A stretch of DNA of 64,000 nucleotides, from positions 11,023,841 through 11,087,840 of the forward strand of contig NC_058411.1 in assembly GCF_002201575.2 (NCBI RefSeq), read 5' to 3'. This stretch comes from Neomonachus schauinslandi (Eukaryota > Chordata > Mammalia > Carnivora > Phocidae). Shown in pieces: positions 25,201-37,200 of this stretch (within the stretch, counting starts at the first letter, position 1; the number at the start of each line of letters is the position of its first letter). The notes beneath the pieces were generated by a model. That model worked only from the letters and a program-made list of their open reading frames with translations, did not search any database and had not been told where the DNA came from. The translations under genes were made by a program, and so were the position numbers.

Positions 25201-28200
25201 GTTTAAATGACACACTGGACCAAATGGACTTCACAGACATATTCAGAACATTCCATCCCAAAGCAACAGATTACACATTCTCCTCTAATGCCCATGGAAC
25301 ATTCTCCAGAATAGATCACATCCTAGGTCACAAATCAGGTCTCAACCTTTACCAAAAGACTGGGATTATTCCCTGCATATTTTCAGACCGCAATGCTTTG
25401 AAACTAGAACTCAATCACAAGAGGAATGTCGGAAAGAACTCAAATACATGGAGGCTAAAGAGCATCCTACTAAAGAATGAACGGGTCAACCAGGAAATTA
25501 AAGAATTTTAAAAAATTCATGGAAACCAATGAAAATGAAAACACAACTGTTCAAAATCTCTGGGATGCAGCAAAGGCAGTTCTAAGAGGAAAGTATATAG
25601 CAATACAAGCCTTTCTCAAGAAACAAGAAAGGTCTCAAATACACAACCTAACCCTACACCTAAAGGAGCTAGAGAAAAAACAGCAAATAAAGCCTTAACC
25701 CAGCAGGAGAGGAGAAATAATAAAGATCAGAGCAGAAATCAATGAAATAGAAACCAAAAGAACAGTAGAACAGATCAACAAAACTAGGAGCTGGTTCTTT
25801 GAAAGAATTAACAAGATTGATAAACCCCTGGCCAGACTCATCAAAAAGAGAAAGGACCCAAATCAACAAAATCATGAATGAAAGAGGAGAGATCACAACC
25901 AACACCAAAGAAATACAAACAATTATAAGAACATACTATGAGCAACTCTATGCCAGCAAATTAGATAACCTGGAAGAAATGGATGCATTCCTAGAGATGT
26001 ATCAACTACCAAAACTGAACCAGGAAGAAATAGAAAACCTGAACAGACCTATAACCACTAAGGAAATTGAAGCAGTCACCAAAAATCTCCCAAAAAACAA
26101 AAGCTCAGGGCCAGATGGCTTCCCAGGGGAATTCTACCAAACATTTAAAGAAGAATTAATACCTATTCTTCTGAAACTGTTCCAAAAAATAGAACTGGAA
26201 GGAAAACTTCCAAACTCGTTTTATGAGGCCACCATTACCTTGATCCCCAAACCAGACAAAGATCCTATCAAAAAGGAAAATGACAGACCAATATCCTTGA
26301 TGAACATGGATGCAAAAATTCTCACCAAAATACTAGCCAATAGGATCCAACAGTACATTAAAAGGATTATTCACCATGACCAAGTGGGATTTATCCCTGG
26401 GCTGCAAGGTTGGTTCAACATCCACAAATCAATCAATGTGATACAATACATTAACAAAAGAAAGAACAAGAATCATATGATCCTCTCAACAGATGCAGAA
26501 AAAGCATCTGACAAAGTACAGCATCCTTACTTGATCAGAACTCTTCAGAGTATAGGGATAGAGGGTACATACCTCAATATCATAAAAGCCATCTATGAAA
26601 AACCTACAGCGAATATCATTCTCAATGGGGAAAAACTGAGAGCTTTCCGCCTAAGGTCAGGAACGCGGCAGGGATGTCCACTATCACCACTGCTATTCAA
26701 CATAATACTAGAAGTCCTAGCCACAGCAATCAGCAACAAAAAGAAATAAAAGGCATTCAAATCGGCAAAGAAGAAGTCAAACTCTCACTCTCTTTGCAGA
26801 TGATACGATACTATATGTGGAAAACCCAAAAGACTCCACCCCAAAACTGCTAGAACTCATACAGGAATTCAGTAAAGTGGCAGGATATAAAATCAATGCA
26901 CAGAAATCAGTGGCATTCCTATACACCAACAAGACAGAAGAAAGAGAAATTAAGGAGTCAATCCCATTTACAATTGCACCCAAAACCATAAGATACCTAG
27001 GAATAAATCTAACCAAAGAGGCAAAGGATCTGTACTCAGAAAACTATAAAATACCCATGAAAGAAATTGAGGAAGACACAAAGAAATGGAAAAACGTTCC
27101 ATGCTCATGGATTGGAAGAACAAATACTGTGAAGATGTCAATGCTACCTACAGCAACCTACACATTCAATGCAATCCCCATCAAAATACCATCCACTTTT
27201 TTCAAAGAAATGGAACAAATAATCCTAAAATTTGTATGGAACCAGAAAAGACCCCGAATAGCCAGAGGAATGTTGAAAAAGAAAAGCAAAGCTGGGTGGC
27301 CTCACAATTCTGGACTTCAAACTCTATTACAAAGCTGTAATCATCAAGACAGTATGGTACTGGTACAAAAACAGACACACAGATCAATGTAACAGAATAG
27401 AGAGCCCAGAAATGGACCCTCAACTCTATGGTCAACTAACTTTTGACAAAGCAGGAAAGAATGTCCAGTGGAAAAAAGACAGTCTCTTCAACAAATGGTG
27501 TTGGGAAAATTGGACAGCCACATGTAGAAGAATGAAACTGGACCATTTCCTTACACCACACACAAAAATAGACTCAAAATGGTTGAAAGACTAAATGTGA
27601 GACAGGAGTCCATCAACATCCTAAAGGAGAACACAGGCAGCCTCTTCGACCTCAGCCGCAGCAACTTCTTCCTAGAAACATCACCAAAGGCAAGGGAAGC
27701 AAGGGCAAAAATGAACTATTGGGACTTCATCAAGATAAAAAGCTTTTGCACAGCAAAAGAAACAAGTCAACAAAACCAAAAGACAACCGACAGAATGGGA
27801 GAAGATATTTGCAAATGACATATCAAATAAAGGGCTAGTACCCAAAATCTATAAAGAACTTATCAAACTTAACACCCAAAGAACAAATAATCCAATCAAG
27901 AAATGGGCAGAAGACATGAACAGACATTTTTCCAAAGAAGACATCCAAATGGCCAACAGACACATGAAAAAGTGCTCAACATCACTCGGCACCAGGGAAA
28001 TCCAAATCAAAAGCTCAATGAGATACCACCTCACACCAGTCAGAATGGCTAAAATTAACAAGTCAGGCAACGACAGATGTTGGTGGGGATGCAGAGAAAG
28101 GGGAACGCTCCTACACTGTTGGTGGCAATGCAAGCTGGTGCAACCACTCTGGAAAACAGTATGGAAGTTCCTCAAAAAGTTGAAAATAGAGCTACCATAA

Positions 28201-31200
28201 GATCCAGCAATTGCACTACTGGGTATTTACCTCAAAGATACAAATGTAGGAATCCGAAGGGGTACGTGCACCCCGATGTTTATAGCAGCAATGACCACAA
28301 TAGCCAAACCGTGGAAAGAGCCAAGATGTCCATCGACAGATGAATGGATAAAGAAGATGTGGTGTATATATATACAATGGAATATTATGCAGCCATCAAA
28401 AGGAATGAGATCTTGTCATTTGCAACGACATGGATGGAACTGGAGGGTGTTATGCTGAGCGAAATAAGTCAATCAGAGAAAGACATGTATCATATGACCT
28501 CACTGATATGAGGAATTCTTAATCTCAGGAAACAAACTGAGGGTTGCTGGAGTGGGGGGGATGGGAGGATGGGGTGGCTGGGTGATAGACATTGGGGAGG
28601 GTATGTGCTATGGTGAGCGCTGTGAATTGTGCAACACTGTTGAATCACAGATCTGTACCTTTGAAACAAATAATGGAATATATGTTAAGAAAAAAAAAAA
28701 GGAAGATAGCAGGAGGAGAATGATGAAGCGGGGGAAATCGGAGGGGGAGACGAACCATGAGAGACGATGGACTTTGAAAAACAAACTGAGGGTTCTAGAG
28801 GGGAGGGGGGTGGGAGGATGGGTTAGCCTGGTGATGGGTATTAAAGAGGGCACGTTCTGCATGGGGCACTGGGTGTTATGCACAAACAATGAATCACGGA
28901 ACATGACATCAAAAACTAATGATGTAATGTATTATGATTAACATAACAATAAAAAATTTAAAAAAAAGAAGAGAAATGATCAGGGTTAATCATCTTCAGT
29001 AAGACACAAGCACTGGCCAACCACATAGAGCAATCTCATGAGATTGAAATATCGTGAGAGGAAGTAGGGAAATATCACTCTAAATATCAGCTCTGTCTGA
29101 AGGGACTCACTGTGACTGAAGCCACCGGAAAATGGTACAAAAACAGCTGACAATCCCTCACTCATCATTACTGCCCTTGCTTACCTAAACTGGTCAATTG
29201 AACTAGCAGCTTTTCGGACTTTTCCATACATTCCTGCCAGATTTGTTTCTGCATCATTAAAAAGAACAGGAACATTTCGGAGCCGTGTGCCTGTTTAAAC
29301 AAGAAAATAATGAATTAATGTACAAACACCAAAAGCAATGTCCTAACAAAATCATAGTTGAATATATTATTGTATTATAAATGGAAGAAATTCTCAAGGC
29401 CAACTTTCTAAGCATTACACAAAGAAGGTGCAGCCATAAAGAAAAGATAGATAAATCTGATTATATAAAATATTTAAACTTCCATATCCACAAAAATAAA
29501 AATTAAAAAACTAAAAAAATCATTTCCCCATGAAATTAGCAAAAATTGAAGTTTACAAATACCAAGTGTTGCCAAGAGTCAATATTAATGAGCACTTTCT
29601 TCCTGTGCTAGCAAGAGTGAGGCCAGACACCCTTTCTACAATGCTGATGACTCCCAGCTTTGTATCTCCAGCCTGGACCACCAACTCCAGACTCATCTAA
29701 TCGTCTGTTTTGTTTCCATCTGGATGTCTAACATCACCTGAAGCTCAGGTGCCCAAAACCATGATTCTGACTTCCTGCCCTCCCTGCCAACCTACTCACC
29801 CTGCCATTTTCCCCATCTCAGTACATGACAACATTGTTCCATCAGCTCAGGCCAAAACCCTTGACTCCTTTCTTTCTTTCAAACTGCACAACCAATCTAC
29901 CCGCTCTCCTTTAAAATAAACCCCTGCAAACCCCAATCGGGTTTTAGCTGCCACCATCCCTCACACACATTAATATGATGGCTCCTCTCTGGTCCCCTGC
30001 CTCCACTCAGCTCTCTGCATTCTATTCTGGACACAACAGCCAGAGGCATCTTGCTAAAATGCAGTCAGTCACCCCTCTCCAGATCCTTCAATGGCTTCCT
30101 ACTTCATTCAGAGTAAAAGTCCGTACACAGGCCAAAACAGTCTCTTCCAAGTTCTCTGAATTCCCCTTTGACTACTCTCCCCCCTCACTCAGTCTTCTCC
30201 AGCTGCACTGGCCTCCTTGCTGTTCCTGCAACATGCCAGCACTGCTCCTACCTCTAGGCCTTTGCACCTGCTCTTCTCTTTGCCTGGAAACTCTTCCTAC
30301 AGACCTCCTTCTAGTTTACCATCACCTTACCTCCTTTGGGACTTTAATAAAGTGCTTTATTTTGCCTTCTTTGGTGTGTGTGATTACTAGTGAGACTGAA
30401 CATTTCTCTAATCAGAAATACCATAATTTTCTTCTAGTTTTTCCATGTTTCGATTTAATATTTAATTCTTCAATCTGACAAGGATTAATTTTGTGTGCAA
30501 GTGAAATGAAGGTTTAACTTTAAACAAATTCCCCCCAGCTCACCAGCTAGTCTAGCACCATAATGATTCACTGATTTCTGACAGATTATTATATGTTTAA
30601 TTCTTATATATTAATTAGGATCTTTTTCTGGGCTATTTTGTCACAGACTAGAATTTTTTTGTTTTTGTTTTTTAAAGTAAGCTCTAGAGGGCGCCTGGGT
30701 GGCTCAGTTGGTTAAGTGACTGCCTTCGGCTCAGGTCATGATCCTGGAGTCCCGGGATCGGGTCCCACATCAGGCTCCCTGCTCAGCAGGGAGTCTGCTT
30801 CTCCCTCTGACTCTCCTCCCTCTCATGCTCTCTCTCATTCTCTCTCTCGCAAATAAATAAAATCTTAAAAAAAATTTTTTTTAAATAAATAAATAAATAA
30901 AGTAAGCTCTAGAGGTGCCTGGGTGATTCAGTCAGTTAAGTATCCGACTCTTGATTTCAGCTCAGGTCATGATCTCATGGTTGTTAGATCAAGCCCTGCA
31001 CCGGGCTCCACGCTCAGTGGGGAGTCTGCTGGAGATTCTTTCTCTTTCTTTCCCTCCCTCCCTCCCTCTCTCTTCCCCTCTAATAAATAATCTTTAAAAA
31101 AAAATTGATTTATATGAAAAGTTAAAAACCAATAAAACATATAAACATATACAGGAAAAAAGTCTGAAAGGAGATATTCCAAAATGTTATCTGAGGGGAA

Positions 31201-34200
31201 CAGATTATTTGGATCATTTTATTATATTTTTGAGATTTCTTTTGACAGCAACCATTTTATCAAAAAAACATATATATAAAATAATAAGTTATTTTTAAAA
31301 AATTAAAAAAAACTTCTATTTATTTTTTTAAAAAGATTTTATTTATTTATTTGACAGAGAGAGAGAGCCAAGTAGGGGGAGTGGCAGAAGGAGAGGGAGA
31401 AGCAGGCTCCCCGCTGAGCAGGGAGACCAACGAGGGGCTCGATCCCAGGACTGAGATCATGACCTGAGCTAAAGGCAGATGCTTAGCTGACTGAGCCACC
31501 CAGGCACCCCTTAAAAAAACTTTTAATTTAAAGCCAAAGAACTGAGAGATTTGCTGAATGACTACTTTGTAGACTTTATGAAGCTCTAAGATTAAATACC
31601 TGATCTGCTGAAGCTTATACTGAAATCTAACATTTTTCTTGATTATGTATTTTGGGAATCTACAGATTTCTCTATTGAAATTATAGAGCATGGATATACT
31701 TATGTGACTATTAACTTTAATATTCATAATTACGGACTAGAAGATTTGTAAAACAAATCTTCCTTTAAGTTTCCCCCAAAGCCCCTTTCTGCCAAATTAT
31801 CTTCCTTGTCATCAATATCTTGTTCAATGTCCTACGTATTTCATTATGATCACTGTTCCTCAGGTCTCCCTTCTCCAAGTCCCATACTTGGAGTCCACTG
31901 TCCCGTTTGCTAAAGATCATGTCAAACAGTGCATGGCTCAGGCCTCACATCAGGAGAAAAGCAGTGCTTTGCTGGATGGAGCTTCTTTTCAAATAAAAAT
32001 GGTCTTTCTGTAACTTTTCAAAGTCATCATGTCTGAATTAGCAAGGTTGGAAATTAAGGCAATGCAATGTTCTTTTCAAATTCCTTTTTTTGTTACCTTC
32101 GCCATTATCAACTCCAGACATATTAATGGAAGACCCATTGTTGCTACTTCCACTGGCAGAGTTCACCTGCTGCTCGAGGCGCTCCAGCTGGAAGACCAGA
32201 GAGTTCTTCTCTGTGCTGAGACTCTCCAGCATGGTCTGCTTCTGGATGAGAGTCTCTGTTAGCTGATGGAGTCGGTTTTCTAACTCGGACTGACTACTGT
32301 TGCTTAAAGTTTTGTTAGTAAGCTGAAAGGCAAAGTGTTCATAAAATTATTACATAAAGTAAAAGTCATACAACATAGAATCTACATCCCCACATGTAAA
32401 TAAAGTGTAGCATCATTCAATTTCTCAAAACTCACTGTCTACAGAAAAGATTTTCAAACTATTAACGGGCCACAAAATCAATTTGGTGGGTCACAATCCA
32501 CATTTTAAAATAGTGATAGAACAGAATGGGACAGAGAGTACACAGCACATAGTATGTAAGAGTACTGTTCTGTGAAACTTCTGTTTAGTGTTGTATTTCT
32601 AAGTACATGTGAGTATCGAGACACAAGGTATACTTTACTTCTTACTGTGGCATCATGGTCAAAGATATTTGAAAGCATCGATCCACAGGACAGTGTGAAC
32701 TTCTGGACCGGGATTCAAAACCCTCCATAACTCAGCAGCTGCGGCACAGTGCAAAGGCCACAAACTGAGGTTTTCACCTCTGCTCGGCAGTTTTCTAGCT
32801 ATCTGACATTGGACAAATTGCTACACCTCTCTGTACACGATGTTCAGGGATACTATTCCATTCTAGTGAGTATCAGTAGAGTGGTATATCCCCCTGAGGT
32901 TTTAATTTGCTTCCCCTGATGACTGATGATTTTGAGCACCAACTTACATTCGTATTTGGCCACTCGTTTATGGGTTGGTTATTGTTTTTTGGCAATGTAT
33001 GAAGATGCTGATCTCTTTTTAAAATTGTATAAATCAACTTCCTTTTATGAGACAAAGGTTTTCCTCTGTTCTTAGATAAAAAAATCTTTAAGAAATATCC
33101 CTCTAAGATTAATTCTTAAGTAACAAAAATAGCACAATATCTTATGCTTAGTAGGCACTCAAAAAACATTTAATAAATAAGGAATGTTTAAAAGGATTAA
33201 ACCAATTGGTGGTTTATGGTCCTTTCTTTTGACTTTCTGCTAACAAGTCATGTTACCACTTATAAGCACTTCACAAAGGTAGGTGAGGGAAGAATGGAAC
33301 ACTGAAATCAGATGTTCCCAACTCTTACAAAAATTAAAATATTTTAAAATATTTTAAAATATTTTAAATTATGGACTACTATGAAGTTTGACAACTTAAA
33401 AACTAAAATTATTTGACTTTTTATGTTCAAACTAAGTCAGCAGCTAACTAAAAAATGAAGACTCAATTTTTATGTAAATTATTTAAATGATCAATGAGCT
33501 CATTATTTATTAAGTCAATAAATATAAGGGATAAAGGACAATGTGAACATAAGGGAGAAAAGGACAAGCTAGAGTTACAGGATAAGTGGATGCATGATTT
33601 TGTCACAATTAATGATAAGCATTGGTAAATCTGGGTGGTGGGCACATGTTATTTCTCATGTTTTACATTTTCAGAGTTAAAAAGAAGTCTTGGCGCCTTT
33701 ATGAAAGACCTATCAACTGTTAATAGGAAGATTTATCATTGGATTTTTCTTAGGAAAGAGAAACGATAATTATGAAACTGGCAATCAGCACAACCAAAGG
33801 TATGAAATTTTGGGGTAAGTCACGTGTCCTCGGATGGCTCTGGCTAGAAGACACTTCTAGATGAAGAAGCCATAGAATACAGCAAACACAGACTAAAATG
33901 GCATTAGATGAAAATTCTGTATCAGATTGAAAGTAACATCTCACTGTTGTAACAGCAGAACTCCGTTGAAAATATGGGAAAAGGTCTTTCTATATCCTTT
34001 AAAAAAAATTAGCTTTGCAATGGTATCTTTTCCCAAGTTGTGAACACTCATTCATACCTGATTCCTAAGTTTTTGAATTTCTTCTTCTCGATCTTTAATC
34101 CTGCTTTGCAATGTGTTCTTTGTTCGATATAGATCTTCTTCTATGTAGTGGAACTCCTACAAAGTGAGACATGAATAAACAGAAGCTAAATCAGTGTTCC

Positions 34201-37200
34201 CCATTTCATCCCCAGCACCTACAACAGTTCCTGACACACAGGAGGCACTCAGCCAACACGCGCCACATCTATACTGAATGAACAAGTGAACAGACTTGGA
34301 AGGGTCTGATGAACAGTACTCCAGCATGATGTGTCAAGTCTTTCCATGGTCAGAGGTCTTCATTTTTCTTGGGTAGATATGTAGCGATAGAACTGCTGGA
34401 TCACATAAGTGTTATGTCTAACTTAAAGGGAAAAACTTGCCAAATTGTTTTCTGAACTGGTTTCATATCCCTGCACCGTTTTGCATTCCCACGGCAATAT
34501 GAGAGAGGTCCAGTTCTTCCACATCCTTCCCAACATTTGGTATCATCAGTCTCATTAAGTGTAGCTATTCCATGGGGACGTCCTGATATCTTGCTGTGGT
34601 TTCAATTTGCATTTTTCTAACAATTAATGGTGCTGAGCAGCTCTTCATGTGCTTATTTCTATCAGGCAGTATCGTGAACCTGTTTTGTCCTATCATAGAT
34701 AAAAGAGGAAAAAAGAAATACCTCCGGGTTCACTAACAACTACACAAACCTGCTGCTGGTTTGTACAATGGATATGATGAGTCGGTGTCAGTTGGAATTT
34801 AAGAGCAAAGCACATGCCAGGGAAGAAAGAATAATTAGTTAACTAAGAATCTTCAAAAGCATTATGCTTGGGGCGCCCAGTCGGTTAAGTGTCTGCCTTC
34901 GGCTCAGGTCATGATCCCAGGGTCCTAGGATGGAGCCCCGCATCGGGCTCCCTGCTCAGTGGGAAGCCTGCTTCTCCCTCTTCCACTCCCCCTGCTTGTG
35001 TTCCCTCTCTCGCGGTGTCTCTCTCTGTCAAATAAATAAATAAAATCTTAAAAAAAAAAAAAAAGCATTATGCTTAACTGTGCAGATAAAGTAAGTAAGG
35101 GGAGCTGTATGAAGAAGTAAACAGAAGACAGGATCAAACTGCTAGACTACTTTAGAACATTTTTTTTTTTTTTAAGATTTTATTTATTTTTTAGAGAGCG
35201 AGCGAGAGAGAAACAGCATGAGAGGGGAGAGGGTCAGAGGGAGAAGCAGGCTCCCCGCTGAGCCGGGAGCCCGATGTGGGACTCGATCCCAGGACTCTGG
35301 GATCATGACCCGAGCCGAAGGCAGACGCTTAACCATCTGAGCCACCCAGGCGCCCTACTTTAGAACATTTAGTTCAACCTGCTCACTTCACGGGTGGAAA
35401 AAACTGAGATAAGTGAGAACAGAGAAAATGAGGCAGTAATTAGGGTAGGAGAACCGCAATTTACAAAAAGGTCTGCATGATTTCTTTTAAATCTCCAGGC
35501 TAGCACAAAATTTAAGGTTGAAATTATTTAAAAATAATAAAGAGCACTACAGGACTATTTAATCCCAAGACTAAGCACTTGCACCTAGAACATCTGATGA
35601 CTAAATAAATAGCCTAGAGCTACATTCAGCTGCACTCGCCTCTACTGGACTCATTTTAAAAACAGGCACTGGCAGCGGATGTGGGAAGTCTATCTGCCAT
35701 AATAAAATGAAAATTATCTCACTATCAAGAACATCAAATTTTTGCCTTTCAATATATAATAGCTCCTGGAATAAATTAAAATGCAATTTCTGGAAGGACA
35801 GCCAATTTTATAACTAAATTATCTAAGACAGCTTATGATGTATTCTGCAGGTGGCTACTCAATCGTTTTTCCTACCACTCAGGAAACAGATGTAAGTCAT
35901 ACCTTCGTACTAAAAACAAACATTTCTGATAACAGACCAGTTTCAGAAATGATAAATCCTAATAAAAAAGATCTTAAGAATATAAATACACAAAGCTAAA
36001 AATGTCATTAAGTGATGCACTGATCATTATAAAATAGTTTTCTGCAAAATGAAGAGAATACAGATTTTATTGTGAGGATAAAATAAGATCATGTATACTA
36101 AGTGCCTATAACAGTGTCATTATTCAATAAGTTACAGATATTATTAACATAAGATACAGCATCTTGTTCTGAGAATGTGGACGTAAGCATGGTTAACTGT
36201 TTTAATAAGAAAACTATTATGTAAGTATACTAAGGTAAACTAATTTGGTTTGGGGAGCAGACAACTGCTAACTGAACAAAGAAATGTAATTTTAAACATG
36301 ATTTGTAAGAACAGTCTATAAATATTTCTCTTCAAACAAAGAGCAGTCTAATTACAGCACTAATGTTGTATTTAATATTTCTATTAAAAAATATTACTGT
36401 TGTCCCTAGAAAGTATAAATGTAATAAAATGTGAAAATCAACGGATGTTTTTAAGTTTTCCATACATACACACTGTGACAAAGAGATATAATAAAACACA
36501 GACAAGATAGTAGAAAGAACTCTGGGACAGGCATCCGGGTTCTATTCTATTCTCTAGTTAACTGTGTGAGGTTAGGCAAGTCTCATAGCCATCCTGTAGC
36601 TCTATTTTTAACCTGTGAAATAAACAGTGAGGGGGCTAGGTAGTAACAAGACAGGAGGGAACTAGAAGGTCCCATTTATCATCACCACTCCACACCCATT
36701 CTGTAAGAATTTCAGTAAGTTGCTTCACTGGAGAGTCTCCTCATAGGACTGCCAGCAAAGCATCTTCCTTGGTAATCATCCAACTAAAATTTTTACCCAC
36801 AAGGTGCCTGGGTGGCTCAGTTGGTTAAGCGTCTGGTCATGGTCCCAGAGTCCTGAGATTGAGCCCCACATTGGGCTCCCTGCTCAGTAGGGAGTCTGCT
36901 TCTCCCTCTCCCTCTGCCCCTCTGCCCCTCTCCCCGCTCATGCTCTCTCACTCGTGTGCATGATCGCTCTCTCTTTCTCTCTCTCAAGTAAATAAAATAT
37001 TTAAAAATAAATAAATAAATAAAATCTTTACCTGCTTCTGTCGCTCCAATTCTGCCTCCAGTTCCTGTTTAGATGCTTTCTGCCCAGCTATTTGGTCTTG
37101 CAGATCTTGTAACTGTTCTCTTGCTGATTCTGCTTCACTAACCTGCTGTGCCTCCATATCCTAAAATGATGAGCCTTATATGTGAAAGCAATCATTAACT

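Larger units (their letters stand above)
21756..28964 (+). mobile_element. Full-length but inactive LINE-1, antisense in GOLGA5 intron 11
   Basis: A complete L1 of about 7.2 kb: GC-rich 5' UTR (21756-23734), ORF1 (23735-24623), ORF2 (24705-28511) and 3' UTR with A-rich tail. It is flanked by a 14-bp direct repeat AAAGAAGAGAAATG at 21742-21755 and 28965-28978, the expected mark of target-primed integration. Both ORFs are broken. A SINE is nested in the 5' UTR, so the L1 is the older insertion. It accounts for most of intron 11 (8601 bp; about 1.4 kb without it). Confidence 0.95.

Noticed and set aside
25799..26749. 316-codon open frame with reverse transcriptase similarity
   Set aside because: It is an L1 ORF2 fragment, not a host gene; annotated with the broken L1.
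29700..30478. Long open frames suggesting a proline/serine-rich protein
   Set aside because: The sequence follows an old L2-like consensus within a GOLGA5 intron.
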